Positions 35,051 through 47,720 of a stretch of DNA of 64,000 bases are shown here, piece by piece. The DNA comes from Owenia fusiformis (Eukaryota > Annelida > Polychaeta > Sabellida > Oweniidae), in assembly GCA_903813345.2 (NCBI GenBank), contig CAIIXF020000008.1:31150867-31214866 (forward strand), given 5' to 3'. The notes under the pieces are model-generated. The model saw only the letters and a program-made list of their open reading frames with translations, did not search any database and was not told the DNA's origin. Within the stretch, counting starts at the first letter, position 1, and each line of letters starts with the position of its first letter. Both the position numbers and the translations under genes were made by a program.

Positions 35051-36019
35051 GCAGGGAATGGTGGAACCATGGACCACTTCTTCGCCATCTATTGTACATA
35101 TAGAATTGTATGCTTGTGTGAGATATATATGGAAGTGATGGTCAAATGTATCCAAGAAGAACAGAAGTAAAAAAAATCAAAATCTTTTCAAAGCAACATG
35201 CAACAATACAACACAGGTTCACTTCTGATTTTTATGACAATGTATAGGGTGGCCCAAAAATGCCACTTTTCAAAGTACTACTGATTCATATTTGCTCTAG
35301 TTAACCAGGCTTTACAATGCTGTGCTTAGCCTATATGTATGAATTTTGGAAGATTTAAAGTAAAAAGTTAATAAGTTAATAAGAAACATAAGTCTGAGGT
35401 TATTGCAATTCTAGTTCTTTTGCCGGATGAAGACAAAGAAAGAATCTTTAAGACATGGTGCTCCATAAGAAAATATTAAGGCAATATTCATCAACATACT
35501 GTACTTCTGCTTAATTTGGATCAGCTTTAATTTGAAACAAACCAAATTAATTTTGTGCCAATCTTCAAATTTTTCCTGTGAATTTATTTTGAAATTTTCT
35601 AATTTTTTTGCCAAAAATTGCAGCAAAAACAAATTTTGCATTAGTGCCAAAATAAATAGAAGTACAGAATTTCTGCATGTTTGTTTTTTGCTAACTAAGA
35701 TATGAAAAATGGAAGGAAGATCAACAATTGCCAAAAGGTACAACACATTCTGTGCAGATGTTTAAATATTGTATTTTAAAATTATATCATACATGTAAAA
35801 TGTACACCAGATGTACAAATGTATTGTAATTGTTATGTAGATATAATGTAGATGTTATTGTACATAAAATGTACAGATTTAAAGAACTGAAGATTTGACA
35901 AGAAGTTTTGTTATTACACTATTATGAAGCTAGGTTGTTTAGAATTTAATCGAATGGGTCAAAACTGGTCAAGTTCAAATATTGAAGGGTGAACAAACAT
36001 TCTAATATAGCTATTATTA

Positions 36020-36490
36020 TATACCATGTGAAAGTTAACACAATAACACTATATACCCTTGTGAAAGTTAATGACAGACATGCAATATGGTTTCTGTTGG
36101 CAGTTTATCCTCTATACCATATGAATACAGGTGATGCAAGCAATTCTATATACCCATATGAAAGCTGTTGACAAATATGCCATGTGGCTACTGTTGAGGG
36201 TATATACTAAATACCATATGAAAGCAGTTGATAAAAACACTCAGCATATGAAAGCTTCTGTTAAGAGTGTGTATTAGATACATTGAGAAAACAGTTGATA
36301 CAAAAACACTATTTACATATATGATAGCTGTTGCTATATGGCTGCTTGCTGTATATACTATATACCATGTGAAAGCAGTTGATACAAATACACACTGTAT
36401 TCCCTTGTGAAAGCTGTTAACTGGTACTATAGTCTATACCATATCAGAGTTTTTCAGACATGAAATGTACCATATGAAAGCTATGTCTCA
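36020..36490. repeat. Minisatellite, about 50-60 bp units
   Basis: Copies of ATATACCATATGAAAGC followed by a TGTTGATACAAATAC segment recur with variable spacing. Confidence 0.75.
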
Positions 36491-37189
36491 AAATAGAATA
36501 TTTAAATATGTTTGTACTTAGGGTGATGGGAGAGAACATGTTATCCTAGGAGAATTATTAAATTCACCATGTTCGAAGAGGAATGTGAAAACAGTCAGGA
36601 ATAAGGGAATTTCAGTTAAGGTTCCTGTAGTTGTAGTTTTTTGGATCAATTTTGCAATATCGGGTCCTTAAATTTGGTGATTTTATGGTAAACAAAGAAT
36701 ACACCTTTCAATTTTTCAAATCCACCAAATTAAGAACAAATACAGTGAAAAATTTTAGATATTACATTAAGGTGATATTTCTGATGATACCATGATATAA
36801 CAAACCTTGGACTTGACCTTTATAAATGTGCATTATAAAACATGTAGAGTTAATCCAAGAAGTTCCAACTTTGCTTTGAATTTATTTCTATGATTTGTAG
36901 GGTTTGTAAATGTAAAATTGGGAAGTTAATTTGAGAAATTGTCATAAATTGATACACAATACACAAATCAAAACAATTTGAAAAAGATTGTTTGTTTTAA
37001 ATTCTATATGTAGTATTTCTTTATAGACTTTCCAATGAATTCTGACCACCCAATGAGAATAATTTGATAATTCCAATCATATAGTTGCCATAGCATTTCA
37101 ATTTGCAGTTTAATCGAAGAGGAAAAGAATGAGGAACCTTATTGCATACAGAATCAATTTTTAAATGTTGTAAGTTTTTGTGTAACAAC

Positions 37190-37365
37190 TAGAAGTGGTG
37201 ACATATTGTTCTAGCCTCCAACTTTTTTTGTGGATGGTGTTCAGCGGTTGGTGTTCAGCGGTTGGTGTTTGGTGGTTGGTGTGGTATGGCTGGCCATCTG
37301 GACCAATGTATCATTCGGCGTCTGTAACAAATGGCAGGTGGTGACATTTTGCATATTAATACCTT
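37190..37365 (+). repeat. Dispersed repeat, copy 2 of 3
   Basis: It matches 34940-35050 and has an internal expansion of GTTCAGCGGTTGGT. It accounts for the open frame starting at 37230. Confidence 0.6.
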
Positions 37366-40300
37366 GGGTTTCTGCTGTTGCCGATGTTGATGTTATTACT
37401 GTAATGTGTACTACCGGTTTGTCGGTAATGTTGTCAAACTTCCATCGCATCCACAAAGGTTATGGCAGCTGGAAGTGAAGTAGTGTTTACAAAATACATT
37501 ATTGTACAAAGACTCTACTTGAGCTCGAGAGTACATTCATATCAGAGGGACCTAGAGCAAGACGGTTATGATGTCACATCGATGGTCACAAACGGGCACA
37601 TTACATTATTTTATCCCCTACCATCACCAAATGCAGATGTTTCTGCGCAAACGTCCTACACTCGAGAGTCGGAATGATCGTTTTTCCTTTAATTTTATTT
37701 ATTATGATAAAACGTTTTTATAATACATAATTGCCTATAGATGATAACACAAGAAAGCCTATATGTTGCTGATAATGTTTTATTTGCACATCATAAGTGC
37801 AACAAGACGCTATACATAATTATGCATTGCAAGTTGGGTCTAAAACAACTGACTGGTGGAGGAGGGGAATGGGTTTTAATAATAGTAGTTCATAAACTTG
37901 TATTAAAACAGAAAATATATTTGAATTGTTCTTCTGCTGTGCGCGTCTCTGCTTTAAGAAATAAAGAATGTGATCCATTCACATCCCCAAGCTCCGCCCA
38001 CTAATTATAATAATGACTGTGATGATAGACGCTATGTACATAAAAATACTTATTTGGGATAAGTGAATATATTTACAACTGCGGCAGGACTAAAATTTAG
38101 TGTGATCCAAAAATATATATCTAAAATAAATTAACAAAGTGATTCAGTTTTGCAATATTTCAGTTTATTCTAATTTTATCTGTCATAATTATAGGAACAA
38201 TTTTCTGTTGCTTGAAAAAGAATACATCGCAATTAATTGCCAAACTAAATCATTTTGTTGTAACATAAAATCAACTACTTTTTAAAACAAATTAATATGC
38301 ATTTAACGTTTTAACGCTGTATACGTTTTTTGCGCCTTTTTCAATAACTGTATTGGATCAAAATTAACTTCTTTTCTTTTTTTTCACATATTCAGAAAAT
38401 ATATATACAATAACAATACATGATAATACTGACACTTTGCATATTTTTCTAAAAATTAGGCATATTTCTGAAATTGAAATCCAACCAATATAGGCTAGTA
38501 CGTATATTGATATGTTCTATATTGCTACTGAGTGTTTATGGTGCAAAATTCGCACACCCGGGAATCTGCCATCCCCCAACAGGTACAATCTTAAAATTGA
38601 TGATTTACATAGCTACTCATTACATAGTACCAGTAGCGTAGCCAGGAAAAAAAAGCGACGAGGAGAAAAATATTTCCAAATCAGTTAAAAAAGCGACGAG
38701 AAACATTCCTATCATTAAGATTCCAAAATCGACAAAGTTATACAATTAATTTACAACTTCATTGACAGAGGAACATTTCTCAAAGGTTGTTGAAAAGCCT
38801 CGTCTGCCTCATCCTGTTTAAGTGATGTAGCCGAAAAATTAGAAAAGGCTGTGGTTAAACACACAAAACAGACATTATTTTAAGAAACATTTTGCACAGA
38901 CAATATAATATTGAAAATGATATAAAAAAAATGTTTTCAGATTCAAAACAGTATTACAGCCTAGAGGAGGAGCAACGTTGAAGAAATGTGTTAATTAGAA
39001 TCAAAGCAAAAAGTTGTTATTTAAAATAAAGTCTGGAAGTCTGTATTGTATACTGTTATGCTAAATGAAATGTTAAATTATTATTATTAAAATTAATGTT
39101 ATTTAACAAAAACAGTTATATAAAATGTTTCTCAATAATTTTCGCATTAAATTGTTGTCAATCAGTCAACATTACATAAAATACCGTGTTTTTACTGAAT
39201 GTTTTCAATGATTGGTTTAAGAGAAAAACATTGCTGAATTCAGTTCTCCACATCGATACCTATCCTTTCAAAAATATTCATCACTTAGAGTAATTTCACG
39301 TTTGTCTCGGTACAACATTGGAACACTAGCATAGGTGTTGGTACTGACGTTTTTCTCTATGTCTAAATTAAGGTACCTGGGGGAACTATCAGATATTTAT
39401 GATATCAAAATCCTCTGTCGGATGACCTAATATCAAAATGTATCCCTTTATCACTCACCGAGTTTTATGTTTGTCTTGGTACATCTTTTTGGGACACCCT
39501 TAGAACTGATCATCAGTATGACGGGAGTGGAAATACGTTTTGCTTCATATAAGATGTGAAACCGAATGTTGTTGAATGACTTGCTAACTTTTATAATGAG
39601 TATCGACATGGAGCAATAGAGCTACAAAAGATGTTTTGCACAATATATAGACATTTATTTCTGGTGTACTCATATACACAGGGCGTTCAATAAGTATTGC
39701 TAAATTTGCTAAAACTTTTGTTCTCTTGCTTTTTTCTTCATGAAATATTTACAAAATAAGAATCATATATCTGATCTTATTCTAATAAGAGCCATAACAT
39801 TATAAATACATTTGTAATTCCATTTAATTATTAAGTAATATAACAAATTGAATATAATATGGCTGTTCCTCTTTACAATAATAAATATTGTTTACAATGT
39901 TGCTACAGAAAACAATAATATTTTACTAGATAATAATAAATATTATCTATAATGTTACTACAAAAAAACATTGTATTTTTACTAGATAATAATAAATCAA
40001 GGAGGATTGGCTCCCATTGTTCCAACTCGATATTCTGCCACATACGGAGATGTCGTTAGTAATTTACAAAATTCGAATTCAAACAGCCGCCATTTTGTTC
40101 ACTTCAGAATTTGAATCTCAAGTTTAAGTCTTATTTCCAAACAAAAAATGTCAAAACACACAGAACTGATCGAGATATTGGTTTGAATATGTCGGACGGT
40201 TGATTTTGAATTTATACTCAGTTATGATATCAAAACAACGACACAGGGGACATTTTCAATGTTATGACATCGATCAAGGTCGAATACTGTATCGAGTTGC

Positions 40301-40649
40301 GTCCCTGGGATACAACCCCAGATCAAATCATCCTTGATAATAAAATAATATTAAATACAGTGTGACAACATGAGGCTGTTTTTCTTTGGGGAACTATATA
40401 TAATACATTTCTATTCCATTGAACTAGACTCATGATAAACATTGGTTACAATGTCAAATGGATTTTCGAAAAATGATAAACAAATATTCTATTTCTAAAG
40501 AGAATACCTAGATGAAATCTCAATGAAGCCTCATTTTAATGAGATTTCAGAAGATCTGCATATTTAAGTTTTCTCGGGTTTATGAATCTGAAATCAGAAT
40601 TGACCATTTAAGCTTCTAGAACCTTGAAGATCAACTTGACGATATCCAT

Positions 40650-42270
40650 GTTGAAATGGACCATATATGGCCATGAAATGCAATGAAATACCATGGTAAT
40701 ACCATAGCCGATCATGATCGTTGGCACCATTGCATTTCATGGTTAACAGCGCGTTTTCAACATGGAGTTTTCCATTGAAAAAATACTGCCGTTTCGCAGT
40801 ATTTCATATATGATAATGCAATGATATCATGGTCAAGTTCTCGACCATGATATCATTGCATTTGATGGTTTCTTGACCATGATGTCATTGCATTTGATGG
40901 TTTCTGACCATGAAATACTGCGAAACGGCAGTATTTTTTCAATGGGAAACTCCATGTTAAAAAAGCGCTACTGACCATGAAATGCAATGGTGCCATTTAA
41001 CGATCATGATATACCATGGTATACCATGGTCAATTAACATGTAATTTTGTATCTAAAAAATACCACCGTTTCACATTATTTCATGGTCAAATACCACCAA
41101 ATGCAGTGATATCATGGTCTAGACATTCAACCATGATATGCAATGGAGCCATCCAATTATCATGATCTACCATGGTATACCATGGTCACTTTACTTAAAA
41201 TTTTGCATTTAAAAATACTGCTATTTTGCAGTATTTCATGGTTGGAAACCATCAAATGCAATGCAGTACAGTCAAAATGTTTAGTCGAAGACTGGAGGTT
41301 GGACTTACAAAATATTGAGTTGATCTCCTATTTTACCGACAACAGTCAAAAAAAGTTAAGCAAATTTGTTTAACAAAAAAAAATTGTTTCTAGGGTTATT
41401 AACTTAATTATTCATCATAGAAATTAATTTATTAAATAAAGGAACAAAAGTATATAAAGTTGTGATTTTGATGAATATCAGAATCACTAATTATAATAAT
41501 TTGGTTATCTAATTAACATTTATTAATAAAGATATTTCATGTAAAAATACTTTTTGAACATGGTCTTTCATTGTATTTTACTGCATTGCAAGAAAGACCA
41601 TTGCATTTCATTGCATATCATGATCAATCATTGTATTTCATTGCATTTCATGGTGAAACGTGGTATTTCATTGTATTTCATGATCCATTTCAACTCTGAC
41701 CAATTTTAGACTTCGACACTCTTCTAAGAGTTCTTTTGGCAATGAAATACCATGGTATAACCATGGTATTTGATGGTCAGGTTTGACAATGAAATGCTAT
41801 GAAATACAATCAACCACGAAATGCAATGATATGCCATGATAAATGATAGTTATGATTATGGCAATGAAATACCATGGTATGACCATAGTATTTGATGGTC
41901 AGGTTTGACAATAAAATGCCATGAAATACCACCAACCATGAAATGCAATGATAAAACCATGATAAATGAGAGTTATGATTTTGGCAATAAAATGACATGG
42001 TATGACCATGGTAATTGATTGTCACACGGTACAATGAAATGCCATGAAATGTCATCAACCATAATATACCATGGTAATACCATGGTAAATGATGGTCAGG
42101 TACATAACAATAAAATATCATGGTATGACCATGGCATTTGATTGTCACATTGTACAATGAAATACCATAAACCTTGATATACAATGGTAATAACATGGTA
42201 AATGATGGTCAGGAACATGGCAATGAAATACTATGATAATACCATGGTATTTGATGGTTAATTTAGGTAA
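40650..42270. repeat. CATGG-rich degenerate satellite with a large palindrome
   Basis: The stretch is built from variants of ATGAAATGCAATGAAATACC and ACCATGGTATTTGATGGTCA, on both strands. A palindrome of about 370 bp is centred near 40855: ACCATTGCATTTCATGG, ACATGGAG, and AAATACTGCCGTTTCGCAG all have complements on the other side. A non-repetitive AT-rich block, about 41320-41560, interrupts it. Confidence 0.85.
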
Positions 42271-42364
42271 TCGCAAGTATATAAATTAACCATCGAGAAA
42301 CCAAAGGTCAAGGTCATATTCTAGGTCAATTCAAGGCTAAGCTTGCATTCGCGAATTCAATTAA

Positions 42365-44868
42365 CACCCTTGGTATACGCAGCTAACGAAAATTGACCGG
42401 TACGGGTCAAAAGCTGGACCGGTACGGGTTAACGGTTTTATTTGAATTTAAAACAGCCATAACTTGCTCAATATTGACTTCCTCGTGTCTAATTTGAAAT
42501 ATATGATGCCTCCCGATGCTTTTAAGTACTCCAATTTTTTACAGATTTTTAAACGGACCCAAACTCTCTAAATGCGCATTTATGCTCTTTTCTCTCGAGA
42601 ACGACTGTCTCATTTTCACGATAACTTTTATTTAGTACTTCTAACATATAAGATCTATTTTTCCCCATCAAGGTATGATGTAAATGACATGCTATTTACA
42701 TCTTGTGAGTTTCAATGACGCGCGTTTGATTTTATAAAAAATGCCAAACTTTGTGACAAAGAATTTCATCCTGCTTGCACAGTGGCGTAGCCAGGATTTG
42801 GTGACCGGGGGTTCTATTTTTATGTTATTCACAAATCCCCCCCCCCCCCTTCATTAGGGCTCCTCAAATAAAAACATTTTTGTGCAATTTGTACAATTAC
42901 ACCCCCTCCAAAAGTTTGGCAATCCTAACTAACCCATTGGATTATGTATTAAAGCATCTTTAAGTTTGAATTCTTATATGCATAATTTGTAAAGAAAAAA
43001 CTATTTTGGGAGGGGAATATAATTCATTTTAATACCTTCATCAAGAAGACAATTGAATTTGAATTTTATTTAACAAAAATGATGTCTTTATTTACGTTAA
43101 GCAAAGTCTGAAAGTAATGGGCTTCATCAAGAAACCTCTCCCATTGAAATAACACAGGACGTAAAAGTGATTTTCAAAAATGACCTTGTATACAAGACTG
43201 TATATTGGGATGGATACATTCTTTGAGCAAGACTACCTTGTAACTTTAATGTTCACAAAGTAAAAAAACAGGCAACGTGCAAAAAAGTCAGACAACTTAT
43301 AATTAATTTTCTGCATCAAAATATTTTTTGGTGAATCTTTTACTGAATATATATCCTGAAATCTGTTTTGCCCCGGATCCACCATTATTTCGTCTGATTT
43401 CTGGAAGACCCTGGAGCATGATTTGTTACCAAGGAATATCAACAATTTATTGAAAATGGCGCAAACACCCTATACTCCGAAAGATCGTTCTTCCATGACA
43501 ACTTTTCACAACGTTTACACGAAGGCTTTTTAAACTATCCGGGATAGTCGTATTACTGATGAAAACATCTATTCTTAATACCATATGATTTTTCAATGTT
43601 TTTTATTATGTAATTTATTTGCTAAGCATAACATGACATTAACATGAAAATGGAGAGCAAGTAAACTGGAACGATAACAATTTGAATTCTATACAATCTC
43701 CAAGATGAGTGGAGTAAATCTGAAAAAAAAATCATTTTTTGCAATGATTGTTTTTTCTTTGAAAAAGTGATGGGTAATAAATACTGAACAAATGAAAGAA
43801 TGAATAAATTTGAACAAATGCTTGTGTTTATAAATGATGTACGCTTTTAAATAATTCATTTCACAACGTTTTTAATTATTTAACACAATTAGTTTCGGGG
43901 ACTTCCCAGCCCCAGGGACGTCCCAAGAAATATTTTAAATTTTTATTGAAATAAAACAAAACAGAGATGTACACATTTGAAAGAACATGTGTTTTATCAA
44001 TATTACGACGATTCCAGATATTTATTCGTCAATGTTGTAAAAATCATTCGGAGTATGGGACATCTGCATTGTTTTCAATAACTTTCAATAACTTTGTATT
44101 GGACCAGAACTGGCTTAAAAAAATTCCTACAAAGGACTGATTTAGCCATTGCCCACGATGGGTTATTTTGTCCGAGAAGAAGCAGCTTTTAAGTTAATTG
44201 TGCGAAATTATTGTTATTTCTAAATGTAAAATCTCATGCTCTGGGGTCTTCCGACAATTAAATCTCATCCCGTGCCTAAGGTTGCCAAACGTTTTGAGGG
44301 AAGTGTAACTTCATGATGACATGTTTTTAACAAAATAAGGCTCTCGTGTTCACCATAACAAATATCAATTCACTTACTGGTCATATATGTAGTTTTCAAA
44401 TAGCACAGTAATTTAATGTTTCTGGTTATGGGCATTTTTCCGCAGAATGATATTTTGGGAAATCCTGACCGGGGGTTCGTTCGAACCCACCGAACCCCCG
44501 CTGCCTACGGCTATGTTGCAGCGAGAAGACGGACCGGTTCTATTGCTTACATCATACCTTGATGGGGAAAAATAGATCTTATATGTTAGAAGTACTAAAT
44601 AAAAGTTATCGTGAAAATGAGACAGTCGTTCTCGAGAGAAAAGAGCATAAATGCGCATTTAGAGAGTTTTGGTCCGTTTAAAAATCTGTAAAAAATTGAG
44701 ACCTACTTAAAAGCATCGGGAGACATCATATATTTCAAATTAGACACGAGGAAGTCAATATTGAGCAAGTTATGGCTGTTTTAAATTCAAATAAAACCGT
44801 TAACCCGTACCGGTCTAGCTTTTGACCCGTACCGGTCAATTTTCGTTAGCTGCGTATACCAAGGGTGA
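42365..44868. mobile_element. 2.5 kb foldback element flanked by TTAA
   Basis: Arms of about 320 bp (42365-42683 and 44547-44868) are inverted and nearly identical. They start CACCCTTGGTATACGCAGC and include ACCGGTACGGGT. TTAA lies at 42361-42364 and 44869-44872. The middle has no transposase. It contains a C run and GTAGCCAGG-type sequence near 42783, and a related CGTAGGCAGCGGGGG end near 44500, probably another nested element. TTAA duplications are typical of piggyBac and Kolobok elements. Confidence 0.85.
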
Positions 44869-44869
44869 T

Positions 44870-45280
44870 TAACGCCTGTCGGCTATCGGATTAACCTACG
44901 ATTTCATGACCAACTCATTTAGATATGAACACCCCATGCAGACAGATCGCCTAAAATTACATTCGTATGATGTGAAACTCGACATTCACCAGGAAAGTAG
45001 AAACATTTTGTCACTCATGATGCAAATGAATTTTTTACTGCTTAATAAATGATGAATGACAGTCATATTAAGTTCTATGAGTATGAACATGCCATAGCAT
45101 ACCGTCTTGATATTTCAAGGTAACTCGTTCGAAAAATGATGACGGTGATTGAAATGACGATGTAAAGATCTCATATTGATTTTTTCAAAACAGAAAAAAC
45201 ATGTAAAAAATAGCAAGGCAGGTCCGATTCCTCCTGGTAGCAGGATAATAGCAGGTAAATCCGGTAGCCGACAGGCGTTA
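44870..45280. repeat. Stem of the older foldback around its original loop
   Basis: TAACGCCTGTCGGCTATCGGA at the left pairs with TCCGGTAGCCGACAGGCGTTA at the right. The roughly 355-base loop between them is unique AT-rich DNA. Confidence 0.8.
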
Positions 45281-45348
45281 GTTTCATTTGCGAATACAAG
45301 CTTAGAAATGTCAAGAATCCGATGTCTTAAATCTTCAATTTGACCCAG

Positions 45349-46785
45349 TCATATATGTTCTACAGATTGTGGAGGAACATACACGTTTCTTGTACTAGAT
45401 TCCTGAGAACTAACGCTTCTACATTTGAACATTTCGAAGAGACTACTTCTAAATTTGCTTCCAGCAAATACGTAAAGCCAGAAGTTGACGCTGTAGTTTA
45501 TGTACAACATCCACACAAATACTACCGCATACTTTTCTGCAAACATCTGGTTTTCAATGGTTTTATCCATGAATTCTACCCAGACATTAAAGACAGTGAC
45601 GGGCATTGTACTTATGCAAAGAACAGCGCTTACCGCTATAAGCATCAGTGCCATGGAGTTGGTGGTCCTCTTCTGAGCCGCTGTCAGTTCTCCTGTCATC
45701 ATGGACATACGCTTCCTCTGTTGTTTGAATACAACATTGATTATGATGATGTTACAGATGACGACTACGCTCAAGGGTATGAAGCTCAGCATGATTAAGT
45801 CCTGCCATACAAAATAAATACTCGCATAGTGGATGAAATCTGGGTTCCATGTGCAGTCGGTGAAATGGGCAGTATCTTCCGTGTAGGTAAATATCCAGCC
45901 AATTTGTAGATTCCAAGCGAGGAGAATCAGAAAGCTCAAGCTTAATGCTCCTACTACCTTTTGTTTGGTACACAATGACTGTGCTCTGTGGGGTAGTCCT
46001 ACTGCAATACAGCGCTCAATTGAAATCACGGCAACGATCCAGCTAGAGAAATCAGTCATAACATACATTACGGTCATCCCAATCTTGCATGGCCAGTATC
46101 CAAGGTCTGGCAACAAAACGTGGCTCAGACCAAACCCTATTTTCAAAGTCAACCCAAGACCAGAAATAAGCAAGTTGAATAAATCTGTCACTGCTAACAC
46201 TGTAAGTGCCAGGGCTGTTGGAGAGCTTCTCAAATGTTCTCCACGAAACACAAGTATGGATAAAATGTTACTTGGAACTCCCAATGCAATCAGGATTGTT
46301 CCACCATATTTCCAAAGTTCTACTTTCAACGATGTGTTGAGTTGTTGAGTTGTTGCGTCAATCGTTGTATCATTTAGTTTCTCTATCGCATTGCGTTCAT
46401 CATTGATTTTTCTGTCATATGAATCAGTCCCATCATTGAGTTCTTGAGTCACAAATGGCGCTGTGCTAGTTACAGCCAATGCTGTATCAGATGAAAAGGA
46501 TGCAGACCCTGTGTCAGTTATAGTCAACATTTCATCACTTGAAAGGGATGCAGACGCTTTTGTTACAGCCAATGCTGTATCAGTTGAAAAGGATGCAGAC
46601 GCTGTGTCAGTTACAGTCAACGCCGTATCAGTTGAAAAAGATGCACTGTCATCTCTAGATGCACTAAATATTGTTCCATTTATGTATTGTTGATTCACCG
46701 AGACGACCATGTCTAACACCACCCCAATGAGCAAGACAAACTGTAGCTGCATTTTCATTACGTTTTTCTCATAAAATGATATCAA
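45349..46785 (-). CDS. Rhodopsin-class (class A) GPCR with Ser/Thr-rich repeat stalk
   Basis: A single uninterrupted frame of 478 residues. The first ATG is used here, but Met10 or Met12 just before the hydrophobic leader QLQFVLLIGVVL may be the real start. Residues 45-107 are four degenerate repeats of SASFSTDTALAVT, followed by potential N-glycosylation sites. Seven membrane segments span about 160-445. Class A marks are N173 (1.50), D201 (2.50), the C233-C311 disulfide pair, E257-R258-C259 for DRY, P395 in TM6 and N434-F-W-L-Y438 for NPxxY. The overall wording suits peptide or orphan receptors expanded in invertebrates. The ligand cannot be named. The gene is intronless, like many such expansions, and sits between a nested transposon and a minisatellite. 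Confidence 0.93.
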   Translation of the reverse strand: MISFYEKNVMKMQLQFVLLIGVVLDMVVSVNQQYINGTIFSASRDDSASFSTDTALTVTDTASASFSTDTALAVTKASASLSSDEMLTITDTGSASFSSDTALAVTSTAPFVTQELNDGTDSYDRKINDERNAIEKLNDTTIDATTQQLNTSLKVELWKYGGTILIALGVPSNILSILVFRGEHLRSSPTALALTVLAVTDLFNLLISGLGLTLKIGFGLSHVLLPDLGYWPCKIGMTVMYVMTDFSSWIVAVISIERCIAVGLPHRAQSLCTKQKVVGALSLSFLILLAWNLQIGWIFTYTEDTAHFTDCTWNPDFIHYASIYFVWQDLIMLSFIPLSVVVICNIIIINVVFKQQRKRMSMMTGELTAAQKRTTNSMALMLIAVSAVLCISTMPVTVFNVWVEFMDKTIENQMFAEKYAVVFVWMLYINYSVNFWLYVFAGSKFRSSLFEMFKCRSVSSQESSTRNVYVPPQSVEHI

Positions 46786-47084
46786 TCAAAATTTTGACTC
46801 CGGTTCAGAAAAATTATTTGTTTTGAAAAATGTGATTATTCAGCTTCTTTATCTGCAAATTTGATTCGATAACAATCTGGAAAGTTTTCTCTCGTAGAAT
46901 ATGTATTTTATTCCAGCTGGTATTTCTTCAACTTGCTTTCTTTTAAAAAATAATGTAATGAATCCTAAAATGATAGGATAGAGTACACAACTTACCTGAT
47001 AATTAAAGGGTGTTAACTACGTTAATATGTCGTTATGTTGAAAATGTAATCATGAATAAACATACCGGGGTCGTCCCATTGGTC
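46786..47084 (-). promoter_or_regulatory. GPCR upstream region, no clear motif
   Basis: This AT-rich sequence should contain the 5' UTR or promoter of the GPCR. I see no convincing TATA box or other motif. Confidence 0.2.
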
Positions 47085-47720
47085 CGAATCCCACTGACCC
47101 GAAACCCAATCATCCGAATCCCAATAGTCCGCATACCAATGATTCGACTCTCAATGGTGTAGTTCCCATTGATCTGAATACCATTGGTCCGAAACCGAAT
47201 TGTTCGAGGTGTCACTACGGTAAATACCTACTTTAAAAACGAAGCCATGCCAACTTCAATGGTGTGTATAGTAGGTTTAAGTGTATGTACTGTGGCCATT
47301 TGAGGTATGTATGTAGAGCTGAGGACAAGTACTTTCTAAATGTGCCATTTTTAGTAAAAAATCGCAAGAATATAGTCCCGTAAACTGGAACTACTTTATT
47401 CGTTAATTTTCATCTGTGAAGAAGGGATTTTACCTAAAAATGAGTCCCTATGTTGGCGTAGTGATATTTAAAAATCGAGACGCAAACCCTATGTTAAATA
47501 TAGTGTCAAGATGAAGGTTATGTATAGGGGAACGCAGAAATATAGTCATTGTATGGGCTAATTCGTTCGAAAATGGCGATATGTACCCAAGCACTTGAAT
47601 TTTGTGATTTTTTCAATATTTTTCAATGCTTTACCGTAGTGACACCTCGAATCCCTATATAGTCAGCATCACAGTGATCCCAACCTCAATTGTCCGAATC
47701 CCAATACTCCTGTAATGTTG
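47085..47720. repeat. 15 bp minisatellite split by a MITE
   Basis: Units of about GTCCGAATCCCAATG occupy 47085-47202 and resume at 47652-47720. The block between them is the MITE at 47203-47651. Confidence 0.85.
47203..47651. mobile_element. MITE with perfect 22 bp inverted termini
   Basis: The ends are TTCGAGGTGTCACTACGGTA.. and its exact complement ..TACCGTAGTGACACCTCGAA. If the outer TCGA is the target duplication, the element starts GGTGTCACTACGG. It has no coding capacity. The repeat array on both sides dates the insertion after the array formed. Confidence 0.9.

Larger units (their letters stand above)
34022..40649. other. Intergenic; repeats, no supported gene
   Basis: This follows the AMPK beta stop codon. 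It contains two minisatellites (34075-34440 and 36020-36490) and two copies of a dispersed repeat (34940-35050 and 37190-37365). A fragment with the terminus CAGTAGCGTAGCCAGG lies near 38630. Open frames at 34858, 37230 and 37462 lie in or beside repeats and show no domain. Confidence 0.5.
42333..45305. mobile_element. Older foldback element carrying a nested TTAA element
   Basis: The left arm consists of 42333-42364 followed by 44873-44896. It pairs with the right arm 45254-45305 over about 52 bases, for example CTAAGCTTG(C/T)ATTCGC and CGCCTGTCGGCTA(T/C)CGG. The left arm is cut in two by the 2.5 kb element at 42365-44868. The right end lies about 40 bases from the GPCR stop codon. Confidence 0.8.

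Noticed and set aside
34858-35103. Open frame with FSVCNKGQVVTF, and a similar one at 37230
   Set aside because: The shared peptide comes from a dispersed DNA repeat, not from a gene family.
39683-39705. CAGGGCGTTCAATAAGTATTGC as a mariner-type terminus
   Set aside because: Only one end was found. Without the matching inverted end an element cannot be drawn.
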